Shown here one piece after another: positions 47,859 to 57,755 of a DNA stretch of 64,000 nt. The stretch's first letter is position 1, and each line of letters opens with the position of its first letter. A program made the position numbers and the translations under genes. Origin of the DNA: Streptococcus sp. Marseille-Q0941. GTDB lineage: Bacteria > Bacillota > Bacilli > Lactobacillales > Streptococcaceae. Below the pieces are notes generated by a model. It had not been told where the DNA came from. It did not search any database and saw only the letters and a list, made by a program, of their open reading frames with translations. The stretch is taken from the NCBI RefSeq assembly GCF_943736975.1, contig NZ_CALSFO010000003.1, positions 496,001 to 560,000 on the forward strand, in the 5' to 3' direction.

Positions 47859-48322
47859 AATATTTTCTTTTCCCATCCATCTTCTGTACGATGACGATAG
47901 AAAAATTCTGACTTATCTGGAGCTTCCATCATCTCCATCAAAGGTAACATATCATAGGCCAGATCCAAATTTGGAATCTGGTCTTTTTGTACCCAGGAAA
48001 CTTCTCCTTCATCTGAGGAACGAAGGGTACCAGAGAACTCAGTAGCCTTGTAACAAAAGACAATATAACGCTCACCTGTATCTAACGGCCAATTTTTAAT
48101 GCCGACAAGTTGAGGATTTTGGATTGTCAGACCTGTTTCTTCATAGATTTCACGAATAACAGACTCTGCAAAGGCCTCTCCATCTTCAATATGACCTCCT
48201 GGAAAAGCATAACCAGACCAGTGGTTGGTTTCGGGCGAACGATACTGCATAACCACGCGCTTCTTTTCAAGATCTTCAATCAGACAAATATTTGTTAAAA
48301 TCGTTAATTGTGCTCGAGACAT
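47855..48322 (-). CDS. mutX: 8-oxo-dGTP diphosphatase MutX (Nudix)
   Basis: Cleans 8-oxo-dGTP from the nucleotide pool; with MutM and MutY completes the GO repair system in this window. 155 residues, Nudix box GGHIEDGEAFAESVIREIYEETGL, near-identical in layout to pneumococcal MutX (TILTNICLIEDLEKKRVVMQYR). The frame opens at a GTG (48331), but GAAAG spacing favours the ATG at 48322. Confidence 0.95.
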   Translation of the reverse strand: MSRAQLTILTNICLIEDLEKKRVVMQYRSPETNHWSGYAFPGGHIEDGEAFAESVIREIYEETGLTIQNPQLVGIKNWPLDTGERYIVFCYKATEFSGTLRSSDEGEVSWVQKDQIPNLDLAYDMLPLMEMMEAPDKSEFFYRHRTEDGWEKKIF

Positions 48323-48341
48323 AGGATTCACTTTCTAGGAT

Positions 48342-48776
48342 TTAATTTTCTATCTTGTACTTAACATTAGACTTCATAATCAAAGGATTAACCAAGTCGT
48401 GATATTCATGAGTTTCATGGAGCAAGGATCCTCGGATAATTCTAATTTCATTTTTTTCCTTATTCACATAGTAGTCTAAATTAATAGGCATGGATGAGTC
48501 TGGAACCATAGATAAAATAAAGAAAATTACAAACCAGATTAGGAGAGCAAAGAATCCACTGAGAGCTTGAAAAATCAGATGATGCCATTGAAAGATTCTC
48601 GTTTTATAGAAGACAGTCCATGGCTGAATAAATAAAGTTAAGCAAAGACCAAAGAACCAGATATTCCACAAGACTGGGGTAAAAGCTAAGCCAAACAATC
48701 CTAAGATAAAATGAATCGGGGCGAATACCAGGAACAGAAGGTAAATTACCCTAAATACAGTCAGATGTTTCAGCAT
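48342..48776 (-). CDS. Membrane protein of unknown function (144 aa)
   Basis: Three to four hydrophobic segments (VIYLLFLVFAPIHFILGLFGL; LWNIWFFGLCLTLFIQPW; LSGFFALLIWFVIFFILSMV) and a hydrophilic C-terminal 45 residues (KNEIRIIRGSLLHETHEYHD). I do not recognise the family. It begins 2 bases after the interrupted membrane gene upstream and has the same character, so the two may form one unit. Confidence 0.7.
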   Translation of the reverse strand: MLKHLTVFRVIYLLFLVFAPIHFILGLFGLAFTPVLWNIWFFGLCLTLFIQPWTVFYKTRIFQWHHLIFQALSGFFALLIWFVIFFILSMVPDSSMPINLDYYVNKEKNEIRIIRGSLLHETHEYHDLVNPLIMKSNVKYKIEN

Positions 48777-48778
48777 GA

Positions 48779-49300
48779 TTAACTCCTTTTCTTTTCAATA
48801 TATTTCATTACTAGAGTTATAATAGATGCCAAACTGAAAATGATCAGATAAGTTGCAATAGGAAACCAGATGTAGCGGTGGTCTAGAGTTAGCAAGGTAG
48901 GAATAGTCTTTCTATTTCGACCCATTATTCCAAAAAATAAGTGAAACAACAAACCTAATCCATTTAGGTACAAGAATGGGTCTGCAAAATCTTGTACTGT
49001 CAGCATTCCATCAAAATTATCTCTAAAAACACTTTGATAAAGCATGTTCACTAAGAATATAAGATTCAGAAAGAGCGGGAAGAGATAATTGAAGTTTTGA
49101 TAGGATTTTGGAATAAGAGTTGTTCCAAACAACAAATAGATTATCCCAAAAGCTGAGAAGAAAAATATACTACTATCTATTAGAAAAGCTATTTTTGAAT
49201 GTTGTAGCAACCACAATTTTACTTTATCTAGTCAGCTCATTTTTAGATTTGGCTTTTGGTACTTTTTTGATTTTTTCTGACTCTTATTTTCTTGTTTCAT
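48779..49300 (-). pseudogene. Membrane protein gene interrupted by an in-frame stop (TGA)
   Basis: The ATG at 49300 overlaps the upstream stop codon (ATGA), a coupling signal, and opens MKQENKSQKKSKKYQKPNLKM followed by Ser. Then TGA at 49234-49232 interrupts, and the same frame goes on LDKVKLWLLQHSKIAFLIDSS to 48779. One base change (TGG to TGA) explains it, giving a Trp. A restart at the TTG 49216 would yield 145 residues with four membrane helices. Either the gene is dead or only its cytoplasmic N-terminus is lost. Confidence 0.75.
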
Positions 49301-49923
49301 GATAGTTTTTTAACTTCTTCTGCTACTTTTTGGAGATGCTCTTCACGCATACTTGCTGTATTCACATCCCGGCCGACTTCTCCCAAAATACAGACACGTT
49401 TGGTTTTGATCCCACAATGGTTTAAGACGGCATTTTTTAAGACAGAAATGCCGTAACTATCAGGAATGTTGATAGGACCCGAAAAGATTTTGTACCACCA
49501 AGTGGGCGCCATGGAGGTTGCGTAAATACTGGCTGTTTTCCCTTTTAATAACTTTTTAAACTGCTTGCCTCTAAGATAATTCCAGATAAAGCCGCCCTGA
49601 TTATTGGCCGAGTAGGCAATCCCCGGTGTAAAAACCCGATCAATCCAGCCTTTCAGAAGACTAGGCATACTACTCCACCAGATGGGATAAACAAAGATGA
49701 AATGATCTGCCCATTGGATTAACTCCTGAGAGCGAAGGATAAACGAATCTTCCTCCATACGTTTTCGATAGCCGTAGCGAAGGACAGGATCAAAGTCCTC
49801 TTCATTGAGATTGATCACTTCAAACTCATGATGCGTTGAGTCAATATTGTTTACAATGGTTTGAAAAATAGCTTGGCAGTAACTTTCCTTATCTGGATGT
49901 CCATTGATAACTAGAATTTTCAT
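49297..49923 (-). CDS. NAD(P)H-dependent oxidoreductase, flavodoxin-2 family
   Basis: 208 residues, NQO/MdaB-like quinone reductase fold: MKILVINGHPDKESYCQAIF with phosphate binding, FIFVYPIWWSSMPSLLKGWIDRVFTPG flavin-binding loop. It probably reduces quinones or similar electrophiles with NAD(P)H and FMN/FAD. Its stop codon overlaps the start of the next (interrupted) membrane gene. Confidence 0.88.
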   Translation of the reverse strand: MKILVINGHPDKESYCQAIFQTIVNNIDSTHHEFEVINLNEEDFDPVLRYGYRKRMEEDSFILRSQELIQWADHFIFVYPIWWSSMPSLLKGWIDRVFTPGIAYSANNQGGFIWNYLRGKQFKKLLKGKTASIYATSMAPTWWYKIFSGPINIPDSYGISVLKNAVLNHCGIKTKRVCILGEVGRDVNTASMREEHLQKVAEEVKKLS

Positions 49924-50016
49924 AAGTTCTCTCCTTCATCTCTTTGCTTCATTCTATCTCTTTCACTCTTTATACTCGATTAATTGATAATAGTTCAAAT
50001 ATTGATAGATACGTCT

Positions 50017-50514
50017 TTAGGAATCTTTATTTGAAGAACACACCATCCGCAATTCCTTAACAGGTTTTCCAAGTTCAAGTATTTTTTCTTGGCCATCAAC
50101 AGTAAAACCCATTTTTTGATAGAAAGCAATGGCTCGCTTATTATCTTTCAATACCCATAAATAAATTTCAGAAAAATGATCAAGAGTCCTCAAAGCTTCC
50201 TTCATTAACTTCTGAGCAATACCTTTTCCATAATAGTCTTTTAAAACATATAAGGCAATAATTTCGCCAGCCTGAATAGTCTCATCACGAAAGTTTCCAT
50301 AACTGATAAAACCAACTACCTTCATGCCATCCATCGCGATCAATGTATTTTCTGGATATTTTTGACTAAAGAATCGACATCTTTCTAATGTCATCGTCTC
50401 CTGAAACTCTGCAGGTAAAAGGTCATCATAAGCCTCTCTCCACGTTTGCCAGTGAACGAGAGATTTTCCTTCTATCTCTTCAGTAGTTTCCATTGTTTTA
50501 ATGATAATCTTCAT
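50017..50514 (-). CDS. GNAT family N-acetyltransferase
   Basis: 165 residues: IIALYVLKDYYGKGIAQKLMKEAL is the acetyl-CoA-binding motif A (Q/RxxGxG/A), IYLWVLKDNKRAIAFYQKMGF is motif B. Substrate unknown. It lies 14 bases after uvrB. Confidence 0.88.
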   Translation of the reverse strand: MKIIIKTMETTEEIEGKSLVHWQTWREAYDDLLPAEFQETMTLERCRFFSQKYPENTLIAMDGMKVVGFISYGNFRDETIQAGEIIALYVLKDYYGKGIAQKLMKEALRTLDHFSEIYLWVLKDNKRAIAFYQKMGFTVDGQEKILELGKPVKELRMVCSSNKDS

Positions 50515-50528
50515 TCGCTTTATCCTAT

Positions 50529-52517
50529 CTAATCCAAAGCCTTGACTTCCAACATCATATCACGAATCTGGGCAGCCAGTTCAAAGTCAAGCACTTCGAC
50601 AGCCTCTTGCATTTGCTTTTCCAGTTTCTTAACAAGCTCCTTGCGTTCTTGTTTGTTAAGGCTATTGATATCGACTTCCTTGTCTTCTTCCTTAGCCACA
50701 GCTTTTGTGACAGAAATCAGGTCACGGATTTCTTTCTTAATCGTTTGTGGGACAATGCCGTGTTCTTCATTATAGGCCATCTGGATTTTCCGACGACGAG
50801 CTGTTTCATCGATGGCTTTTTGCATAGATTGAGTCATAGTATCAGCATACATGATGACATGCCCTTCGCTATTACGGGCAGCACGACCAATGGTCTGAAT
50901 AAGTCCACGCTCATTACGAAGGAAACCTTCCTTGTCGGCATCGAGAATAGCAACTAGACTCACCTCTGGAACGTCAATCCCTTCACGAAGGAGGTTAATC
51001 CCAACTAAGACATCAAAGACTCCTAAACGCAGGTCACGGATAATCTCCGTTCGCTCCAAGGTTTTGATATCCGAGTGCATGTACTTGACTTTGATGCCCA
51101 TTTCTTTGAAGTAGTCGGTCAAGTCCTCTGCCATTTTCTTGGTCAAGGTTGTAATAAAGGTACGTTCGTTCTTTTCAACACGGGCATTGATTTCACCTAA
51201 GAGATCATCAATCTGTCCCATAGTTGGACGGACTTCAACTTCTGGATCCAAAAGACCTGTTGGACGAATGATCTGCTCAATCACAGTATCCGTTTGTTCC
51301 ATTTCATAATCACCAGGTGTCGCTGAAACGTAGATAATCTGATGGACATGACTTTCAAACTCTTCACGACGAAGGGGACGATTGTCTAGGGCAGACGGCA
51401 GACGGAAACCATAATTCACCAACATTTCCTTACGAGAACGGTCACCATTATACATCCCCTTGATCTGTCCCATGGTCATGTGGCTCTCATCAATCATAAT
51501 CAGGAAATCATCTGGGAAGAAGTCTAGAAGAGTATAAGGAGGCTCTCCTTCACTTCGACCATCCATATGACGTGAGTAGTTTTCAACGCCGTTTGTATAG
51601 CCCATCTCACGGAGCATCTCAATATCGTATTCTGTTCGTTGTTTCAAGCGTTGAGCCTCCAGCAGTTTGCCTTCCTTCTCAAAGATAGCTAGCTGCTCCT
51701 CCAACTCAGCTTCAATCTTGGCAATAGCTACTTCCATGTGGTCATCATTGGTCACAAAGTGAGTCGCTGGGAAAATCGCCAAATGATCCACTTCTCCGAG
51801 AACCTGACCTGTTAGAGCTTCAACTTCTCGGATACGGTCAATTTCATCTCCGAAGAACTCAACACGAAAGGCATGCTCATCACGAGAGGCTGGAAAAATC
51901 TCCACTACATCCCCACGTACACGGAATCTTCCCCGTTGGAAATCAATATCATTGCGTTCGAACTGAATGTCCACCAAGTCATTGAGCAGTTTATCACGAG
52001 AAATCTCAAGACCCGGACGCAAACTTACCACGCTATCAGCATATTCCTTCGGAGAACCCAATCCATAAATACAAGAAACAGACGCAACGATTATAACATC
52101 ATTACGCTCCAACAAAGCTGATGTCGCTGAGTGGCGAAGCTTGTCAATCTCATCATTGACCGAACTATCTTTTTCGATATAGGTATCGCTTGATGGAACA
52201 TAGGCTTCAGGTTGGTAGTAATCATAGTAAGACACAAAGTACTCAACCGCATTTTCTGGGAAAAATTCTTTGAACTCCCCATAGAGCTGGCCTGCCAGAG
52301 TCTTATTGTGGGCGATGACTAGGGTCGGCTTATTGACCTGGGCAATGACCTGGCTCATGGTATAGGTCTTCCCCGTACCAGTCGCCCCCATCAGGATTTG
52401 TGCCTTTTCTCCACCCTCGATATTATCCACCAACTGCTCAATGGCCTGCGGTTGGTCACCAGAGGGCTGGTATTTGGATACCAGTTTAAATTTGTTGTCT
52501 GTTATTCGATTAATCAT
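50529..52517 (-). CDS. uvrB: Excinuclease ABC subunit B
   Basis: Damage-verifying helicase-like subunit of nucleotide excision repair, 662 residues. Walker [13 protein letters not shown], beta-hairpin [19 protein letters not shown]-like DESH ([11 protein letters not shown]), motif [12 protein letters not shown], and a C-terminal UVR domain ([21 protein letters not shown]). A frame open to 52532 exists, but GAGG lies five bases before the ATG at 52517. Confidence 0.97.
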   Translation of the reverse strand: MINRITDNKFKLVSKYQPSGDQPQAIEQLVDNIEGGEKAQILMGATGTGKTYTMSQVIAQVNKPTLVIAHNKTLAGQLYGEFKEFFPENAVEYFVSYYDYYQPEAYVPSSDTYIEKDSSVNDEIDKLRHSATSALLERNDVIIVASVSCIYGLGSPKEYADSVVSLRPGLEISRDKLLNDLVDIQFERNDIDFQRGRFRVRGDVVEIFPASRDEHAFRVEFFGDEIDRIREVEALTGQVLGEVDHLAIFPATHFVTNDDHMEVAIAKIEAELEEQLAIFEKEGKLLEAQRLKQRTEYDIEMLREMGYTNGVENYSRHMDGRSEGEPPYTLLDFFPDDFLIMIDESHMTMGQIKGMYNGDRSRKEMLVNYGFRLPSALDNRPLRREEFESHVHQIIYVSATPGDYEMEQTDTVIEQIIRPTGLLDPEVEVRPTMGQIDDLLGEINARVEKNERTFITTLTKKMAEDLTDYFKEMGIKVKYMHSDIKTLERTEIIRDLRLGVFDVLVGINLLREGIDVPEVSLVAILDADKEGFLRNERGLIQTIGRAARNSEGHVIMYADTMTQSMQKAIDETARRRKIQMAYNEEHGIVPQTIKKEIRDLISVTKAVAKEEDKEVDINSLNKQERKELVKKLEKQMQEAVEVLDFELAAQIRDMMLEVKALD

Positions 52518-52639
52518 AAAAGCCTCATACACATTTTCTATCCTTCTATTTTACCATAAAAAGAAGATACTTTCTGATTCTCAATTTTAGCAATTTATTC
52601 AGTTGATGTTATATCTTCTAACATAAAAATATAAAATAT

Positions 52640-52668
52640 TTGCCGAATTTAATTTTTTCTGCTATAAT
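52640..52668 (+). promoter_or_regulatory. Promoter of the amino-acid ABC transporter operon
   Basis: -35 TTGCCG (52640-52645), 17-base spacer, extended -10 TGC-TATAAT (52660-52668), 29 bases before the start codon. Confidence 0.7.
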
Positions 52669-52696
52669 TTGAAAATAACCTGAAAGGAGACATCAC

Positions 52697-54142
52697 ATGA
52701 AGAAAAAAATCCTAGCATGTTTGCTAATTTTATTTCCCATTTTCTCGTTAGGGCTCGTAAAAGCTGATACTGAGAAAACCAAGTATGTTATCGCCAGCGA
52801 CTCATCTTTTGCACCTTTTGTTTTCCAGGACTCAAGCAACCAGTACACTGGTATCGATATGGATCTCATCAAGGCTATTGCCAAGGACCAAGGTTTCGAG
52901 ATTGAAATTACCAATCCTGGGTTTGATGCAGCTATTAACGCTGTTCAAGCTGGACAGGCTGATGGTATCATCGCTGGAATGTCTGTTACGGATGCTCGTA
53001 AAGCAACGTTTGACTTTTCAGATTCCTACTACACTGCCAATACCATTCTAGGTGTAAAAGAATCCAGTACTATCGCTTCTTATGAAGACCTCAAGGATAA
53101 GACAATTGGTGTAAAAAACGGAACGGCTTCACAAACCTTCCTAACAGAGAACCAAAGCAAATATGGCTACAAGATTAAAACATTTTCTGATGGAGCATCT
53201 ATGTATGACAGCCTCAATACTGGGGCTATCGATGCCGTGATGGATGATGAGCCTGTTCTCAAATACTCTATCAGCCAAGGTCAAAAATTAAAAACGCCGA
53301 TCGCTGGAACTCCAATCGGCGAAACAGCCTTTGCCGTCAAAAAAGGAAGCAATCCAGAATTGCTAGAGAAGTTCAATAAGGGACTAGCAAACCTTAAGGC
53401 GAATGGAGAATTCCAAAAGATTCTGGATAAATACCTAGCAAGCGACTCTACTACCGCAACCTCAACTGCTGATGAAACGACTATTTGGGGCTTGTTGAAA
53501 AACAACTATAAACAACTCCTCAGCGGACTTGGAATTACTCTCTCATTAGCACTTATCTCATTTGCAATTGCGATTGTGATTGGAATTATCTTTGGGATGT
53601 TTAGTGTCAGCCCATACAAATCTCTCCGTCTTATCTCTGAGATTTTTGTTGATGTGATTCGTGGTATTCCATTGATGATTCTTGCTGCTTTCATTTTCTG
53701 GGGTATTCCAAACTTCATCGAATCAATTACAGGCCAACAAAGCCCAATTAACGACTTCGTAGCTGGTACTATTGCCCTCTCACTCAATGCAGCGGCTTAT
53801 ATCGCTGAAATCGTTCGTGGTGGGATTCAAGCTGTTCCAGTTGGGCAAATGGAAGCCAGTCGCAGTCTTGGTATCTCTTATGGAAAAACCATGCGGAAGA
53901 TTATCTTGCCACAAGCAACTAAATTGATGTTGCCAAACTTTGTCAACCAATTCGTTATCGCTCTTAAAGATACAACTATCGTATCTGCTATCGGTTTGGT
54001 TGAACTATTCCAAACTGGTAAGATTATCATCGCCCGTAACTACCAAAGTTTCAAGATGTATGCTATCCTTGCTATCTTCTATCTTGTAATTATCACGCTT
54101 TTGACTAGACTAGCGAAACGCTTAGAAAAGAGGATTCGTTAA
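52697..54142 (+). CDS. Fused substrate-binding/permease protein of a glutamine-type ABC transporter
   Basis: 481 residues. A signal peptide ([23 protein letters not shown]) precedes a PBP2 amino-acid binding domain (about 28-250; [31 protein letters not shown]). The permease domain (about 265-481) has five helices and the EAA motif region [24 protein letters not shown]-like. Fusion of binding protein and permease is typical of streptococcal GlnP-type importers. Operon with the ATPase gene that starts at its last base. Confidence 0.93.
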   Translation: MKKKILACLLILFPIFSLGLVKADTEKTKYVIASDSSFAPFVFQDSSNQYTGIDMDLIKAIAKDQGFEIEITNPGFDAAINAVQAGQADGIIAGMSVTDARKATFDFSDSYYTANTILGVKESSTIASYEDLKDKTIGVKNGTASQTFLTENQSKYGYKIKTFSDGASMYDSLNTGAIDAVMDDEPVLKYSISQGQKLKTPIAGTPIGETAFAVKKGSNPELLEKFNKGLANLKANGEFQKILDKYLASDSTTATSTADETTIWGLLKNNYKQLLSGLGITLSLALISFAIAIVIGIIFGMFSVSPYKSLRLISEIFVDVIRGIPLMILAAFIFWGIPNFIESITGQQSPINDFVAGTIALSLNAAAYIAEIVRGGIQAVPVGQMEASRSLGISYGKTMRKIILPQATKLMLPNFVNQFVIALKDTTIVSAIGLVELFQTGKIIIARNYQSFKMYAILAIFYLVIITLLTRLAKRLEKRIR

Positions 54143-54882
54143 TGGCAAAACTAAAAATTGATGTAAATGATTTGCATAAGTATTATGGAAAAAATGAGGT
54201 TTTAAAAGGAATTACAACTAAATTCTATGAAGGAGATGTTGTTTGTATCATTGGTCCTTCTGGTTCTGGTAAATCCACTTTCCTCCGTAGCCTTAACCTT
54301 CTTGAGGAGGTAACGAGCGGTCACATCACTGTGAATGGTTATGATTTGACGGATAAAGCAACGAACGTGGATCATGTTCGTGAAAATATCGGAATGGTGT
54401 TTCAACACTTTAATCTCTTCCCACATATGACTGTTTTGGAAAATATCACTTTTGCTCCTATTGAACACAAACGGATGACCAAAGAAGAAGCTGAGAAATT
54501 AGGGATGGAGTTGCTAGAAAAAGTTGGACTTGCTGATAAAGCTAATGCAAATCCTGAAAGCTTATCCGGTGGTCAAAAACAACGTGTGGCTATCGCTCGC
54601 GGTTTAGCCATGAATCCTGATATTATGCTCTTTGACGAACCAACTTCTGCCCTTGACCCTGAGATGGTCGGTGATGTTCTCAACGTTATGAAAGAGTTGG
54701 CTGAACAAGGCATGACCATGATCATCGTAACTCATGAGATGGGATTTGCACGTCAGGTAGCCAATCGTGTTATCTTCACAGCGGATGGAGAATTTCTAGA
54801 AGATGGTACACCTGATCAAATCTTTGATAACCCACAACACCCTCGTCTAAAAGAATTTTTAGACAAGGTTCTAAACGCCTAG
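54142..54882 (+). CDS. Amino-acid (glutamine-type) ABC transporter ATP-binding protein
   Basis: 246-residue ABC ATPase of the polar-amino-acid group: Walker [10 protein letters not shown], signature [19 protein letters not shown], Walker [14 protein letters not shown], switch His VTHEMGFA. Its ATG overlaps the stop codon of the fused permease gene (TAATG). The exact amino acid cannot be told from sequence. Confidence 0.94.
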   Translation: MAKLKIDVNDLHKYYGKNEVLKGITTKFYEGDVVCIIGPSGSGKSTFLRSLNLLEEVTSGHITVNGYDLTDKATNVDHVRENIGMVFQHFNLFPHMTVLENITFAPIEHKRMTKEEAEKLGMELLEKVGLADKANANPESLSGGQKQRVAIARGLAMNPDIMLFDEPTSALDPEMVGDVLNVMKELAEQGMTMIIVTHEMGFARQVANRVIFTADGEFLEDGTPDQIFDNPQHPRLKEFLDKVLNA

Positions 54883-54914
54883 AAAAGCTGCAAGGTTACA
54901 CTTGCAGCTTTTTT
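54883..54914 (+). terminator. Terminator of the amino-acid transporter operon
   Basis: AAAAGCTGCAAG / CTTGCAGCTTTTTT stem-loop with a six-base loop, directly after the stop codon. Confidence 0.92.
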
Positions 54915-54932
54915 GTTGCTTATATTGGATTT

Positions 54933-55006
54933 TTGGATTTTTTAGAAAATTATGATAAAATAGAGGGTATGAAAATGAGGGATTCCTCATGCCTAGTTTG
55001 ACTAGG
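54933..55006 (+). promoter_or_regulatory. zwf promoter and two leader hairpins
   Basis: -35 TTGGAT (54933-54938), 17-base spacer, extended -10 TGA-TAAAAT (54953-54961). The leader then forms two neighbouring hairpins: TGAGG-gatt-CCTCA (54976-54989) and CCTAGT-ttg-ACTAGG (54992-55006), both before the ribosome-binding site. No T run follows, so they are not terminators; mRNA stability or translation control is possible. Confidence 0.6.
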
Positions 55007-55032
55007 AAACAAAATAGAAATTAGGTAGCTGG

Positions 55033-56511
55033 ATGTCATCAAAAGTTATTATTACAATTTTCGGTGCTAGTGGAGATTTAGCTAAACGCAAGCTCTACCC
55101 TTCACTTTTTAGACTTTACAAATCAGGTAATTTGTCTGATCATTTTGCTGTTATTGGAACTGCACGTAGACCTTGGAGTAAGGAATATTTTGAGTCTGTT
55201 GTAGTCGAATCCATTTTAGACTTGGCAGATAGCGCTGAAGAGGCTCAAGCGTTTGCTAGTCATTTTTACTATCAAAGTCACGACGTTAATGATACCGAAC
55301 ACTATATCGAATTACGCAAGCTTCAAGCTGAGTTAAATGAAAAATATCAAGCTGACCACAACAAGCTCTTCTTCCTCTCAATGGCACCACAATTTTTTGG
55401 TACCATCGCTAAACACCTCAAGTCAGAGCAAATCGTTGATGGTAAAGGCTTTGAACGTTTGATTGTTGAAAAACCTTTCGGTACAGACTATGCTACTGCA
55501 AGCAAACTAAACGAAGAACTCCTAGCAACATTTGACGAAGAACAAATTTTCCGTATCGACCATTATCTTGGCAAGGAAATGATTCAAAGCATCTTTGCTA
55601 TTCGCTTTGCCAATATGATTTTTGAAAATGTTTGGAATCGTGAGCATATCGATAATGTTCAGATCACCTTTGCAGAACGTCTAGGTGTTGAAGAGCGTGG
55701 TGGCTACTATGATGAATCAGGTGCTCTTCGTGACATGGTTCAAAACCATACCCTCCAACTTCTGTCGCTCCTTGCTATGGACAAGCCAGCAAGCTTTACA
55801 AAGGATGACATTCGTGCGGAGAAAATCAAGGTCTTCAAGAACCTTTACCATCCTTCAGATGAAGAACTTAAAGAGCAGTTTATCCGTGGTCAATATCGTT
55901 CTGGTAAAGTTGATGGTATGAAATACATTTCTTACCGCAGCGAACCAAATGTAAACCCTGAATCTATGACAGAAACCTTTGCTTCAGGTGCCTTCTTTGT
56001 AGATACTGACCGCTTCCGTGATGTACCTTTCTTCTTCCGTACAGGTAAACGTCTAACTGAAAAAGGTACTCACGTGAACATTGTCTTCAAACAAATGGAT
56101 TCCATTTTTGGAGAACCCCTAGCACCGAATATCTTGACAATCTACATCCAACCAACAGAAGGTTTTTCACTTAGTCTTAATGGGAAAGAAGTTGGAGAAG
56201 AGTTCAAACTTGCACCTAATTCACTTGATTACAGAACAGATGCAACTGCAACAGGTGCTTCACCAGATCCATATGAAAAGCTCATCTACGACGTTTTAAA
56301 TAACAACTCAACTAACTTTAGCCATTGGGAAGAAGTTAGCGCTTCTTGGGAGTTGATTGACCGCATTGAAAAACTTTGGGCTGAAAATGGTGCTCCCCTT
56401 CATGACTACAAGGCAGGTAGCATGGGACCACAAGCTAGCTTTGATTTACTTGAAAAATACGGTGCTAAATGGACATGGCAACCTGATCTACCGCTAGCTG
56501 ACCGACAGTGA
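55033..56511 (+). CDS. zwf: Glucose-6-phosphate 1-dehydrogenase (altered C-terminus)
   Basis: First enzyme of the oxidative pentose phosphate pathway. 492 residues: NADP-binding GASGDLAKRKLYPSLF, active site RIDHYLGKEMIQ, substrate site EKPFGTD. The catalytic part is complete. The C-terminus reads TWQPDLPLADRQ; other streptococcal enzymes, as I recall, end TWQPDIAYRQDGR or similar. From about 56,488 the DNA instead matches the Rhs core in another frame, so the last seven residues come from the inserted sequence. The enzyme probably still works because only the tail differs. Confidence 0.95.
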   Translation: MSSKVIITIFGASGDLAKRKLYPSLFRLYKSGNLSDHFAVIGTARRPWSKEYFESVVVESILDLADSAEEAQAFASHFYYQSHDVNDTEHYIELRKLQAELNEKYQADHNKLFFLSMAPQFFGTIAKHLKSEQIVDGKGFERLIVEKPFGTDYATASKLNEELLATFDEEQIFRIDHYLGKEMIQSIFAIRFANMIFENVWNREHIDNVQITFAERLGVEERGGYYDESGALRDMVQNHTLQLLSLLAMDKPASFTKDDIRAEKIKVFKNLYHPSDEELKEQFIRGQYRSGKVDGMKYISYRSEPNVNPESMTETFASGAFFVDTDRFRDVPFFFRTGKRLTEKGTHVNIVFKQMDSIFGEPLAPNILTIYIQPTEGFSLSLNGKEVGEEFKLAPNSLDYRTDATATGASPDPYEKLIYDVLNNNSTNFSHWEEVSASWELIDRIEKLWAENGAPLHDYKAGSMGPQASFDLLEKYGAKWTWQPDLPLADRQ

Positions 56512-56665
56512 AAACCATTATTACCAATACGATATAGAAAACTAACTCGTCCGAGCCGAGATCAAAAAGCCCGCCTGCAACACCGAGATTTGGACCTACG
56601 CCTACGACCCGTTCGGACGAAGACTGAGTAAGGAAAGAAAAGACAAACTTGCCTGGAGGAGTTGA
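56489..56665 (+). pseudogene. Rhs core remnant at the island edge
   Basis: Translates in one frame as YR*LTDSENHYYQYDIEN*LV, RAEIKKPACNTEIWTYAYDPF and GRRLSKERKDKLAWRS*, a YD-repeat segment of an Rhs protein interrupted by TAG (56495) and TAA. It overlaps the end of zwf, marking the island boundary. GC-rich codon choice (GAC, GCC, ACC) contrasts with the Streptococcus genes to the left. Confidence 0.85.
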
Positions 56666-56777
56666 CGAACATTTATATTCTAATCAAGGGCATAGAGGTC
56701 GCTGGACCAATTTGGGGCGCGGTAGGTTAATTGATAGGCGATCAATGTTGCAACAACTTAAAAAATGCACAAGATAG
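56643..56777 (+). pseudogene. Toxin-tip remnant (C-terminal end)
   Basis: Short frame TNLPGGVDEHLYSNQGHRGR followed by WTNLGRGRLIDRRSMLQQLKK, ending CTR. It overlaps the Rhs core remnant in a different frame and lies 12 bases before the next ORF. Probably the last 40 residues of a polymorphic toxin whose front was lost by recombination. Confidence 0.55.
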
Positions 56778-56789
56778 GAGTATATTATT

Positions 56790-57344
56790 ATGTTTAGTTT
56801 GAAAACAGCAGTTAAAAATTTTTCTAATATTTATGGTCAACTTTCTCGTAAGGAGATCGATTTTGGGGAAATTATAATTGACGAAAAAATATTACAAGAT
56901 AATGCGTCTATCATTAACTATTTTTTCAATTTGATAACATTAAATCCTCAAATTCATATAGGTCAGCCATTTAATTTAATTTTTGCATCATCTGAAAATC
57001 AAGAAGGCTTAGTAGGATGGCAAGAAGCCATAAACATAGAGAATTATCTCTATATAGCTAATCAAAATGACGAACCTATATTAATTTCAAAGGAAACCCT
57101 TGAAATCTTTTCTTTACGATTAGGATCAAAAGAACCTAAAAAAATAGCTTCTTCTTTAGGAGATTTTATACAAACATTGTCTGAAATAATGGCATTGTCG
57201 GAAAAATTCTTTTCGAAAAATATTAATAATGATGATTATTTTATTCTAGAGGACGATGAATTTATTGCTGAACTTAATGTTTTTTTTCAGTCAACTAAAC
57301 TAAGTATTGAAGTAAAAAACTTCTATAATTTTTTCTTTGAATAA
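56790..57344 (+). CDS. Putative immunity protein 1 (184 aa)
   Basis: Acidic soluble protein with a good ribosome-binding site (TAGGAG). The middle reads LVGWQEAINIENYLYIANQND then EPILISKETLEIFSLRLG, a pattern seen in SUKH-superfamily (SMI1/KNR4-like) immunity proteins. AT-rich, unlike the Rhs cores. It directly follows a toxin-tip remnant, the usual place of an immunity gene. No function can be proven. Confidence 0.65.
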   Translation: MFSLKTAVKNFSNIYGQLSRKEIDFGEIIIDEKILQDNASIINYFFNLITLNPQIHIGQPFNLIFASSENQEGLVGWQEAINIENYLYIANQNDEPILISKETLEIFSLRLGSKEPKKIASSLGDFIQTLSEIMALSEKFFSKNINNDDYFILEDDEFIAELNVFFQSTKLSIEVKNFYNFFFE

Positions 57345-57396
57345 TTGGGAATAACAAGCAAACCGTAGCCTGCATAAATTTTCAAATTTATAGGTA

Positions 57397-57433
57397 GCAA
57401 GCTTTAGCCCGCATGAAACCTCCAATCCCGAAG
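57397..57433 (+). repeat. Intercassette repeat, copy 1 (with a partial copy at 57358-57375)
   Basis: GCAAGCTTTAGCCCGCATG then AAACCTCCAATCCCGAAG. A partial copy, GCAAACCGTAGCCTGCAT, lies just upstream. Read in frame the full motif codes SPHETSNP-, also present in the Rhs ORF at 58074, so the repeat is a piece of Rhs coding sequence. Confidence 0.75.
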
Positions 57434-57435
57434 CT

Positions 57436-57750
57436 GTGTGGGCAATTGCTGCCGATATTGCCAAATCTAATGGAGGAACAACATTAGAAATGTTAATTGA
57501 AGCTAGAAAAATTATCATGCCTACGTGGGATCAAAATAACCAGGCAAGCATTAAAGCATGGGAAGATATTTCATCAGAGTATACAACATGCGCTTCTGGT
57601 ACTGTAACAGGTGTTATTGGCAAAGATCTGCGACCAGGAAATATATGGGAAAATAGAGGATTACCCGCTTTGAAGAACAATCCTAATATAACAAAAACAG
57701 TAATAATAGATCCTAAAACAAAGATTTCAACTGTTATATTTCAAAGGTGA
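57436..57750 (+). pseudogene. Toxin tip fused to the intercassette repeat (about 104 aa)
   Basis: Open from the repeat (SNPEAVWAIAADIAKSNGG) to DPKTKISTVIFQR. The C-terminal half, SSEYTTCASGTVTGVIGKD and LRPGNIWENRGLPALKNNP, has the feel of CdiA/Rhs-type toxin ends, where such a segment is followed by an immunity gene. No complete core or start signal precedes it (GTG at 57436 only). Probably not expressed on its own; it may serve as a donor tip for recombination. Confidence 0.55.
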
Positions 57751-57755
57751 TTACT

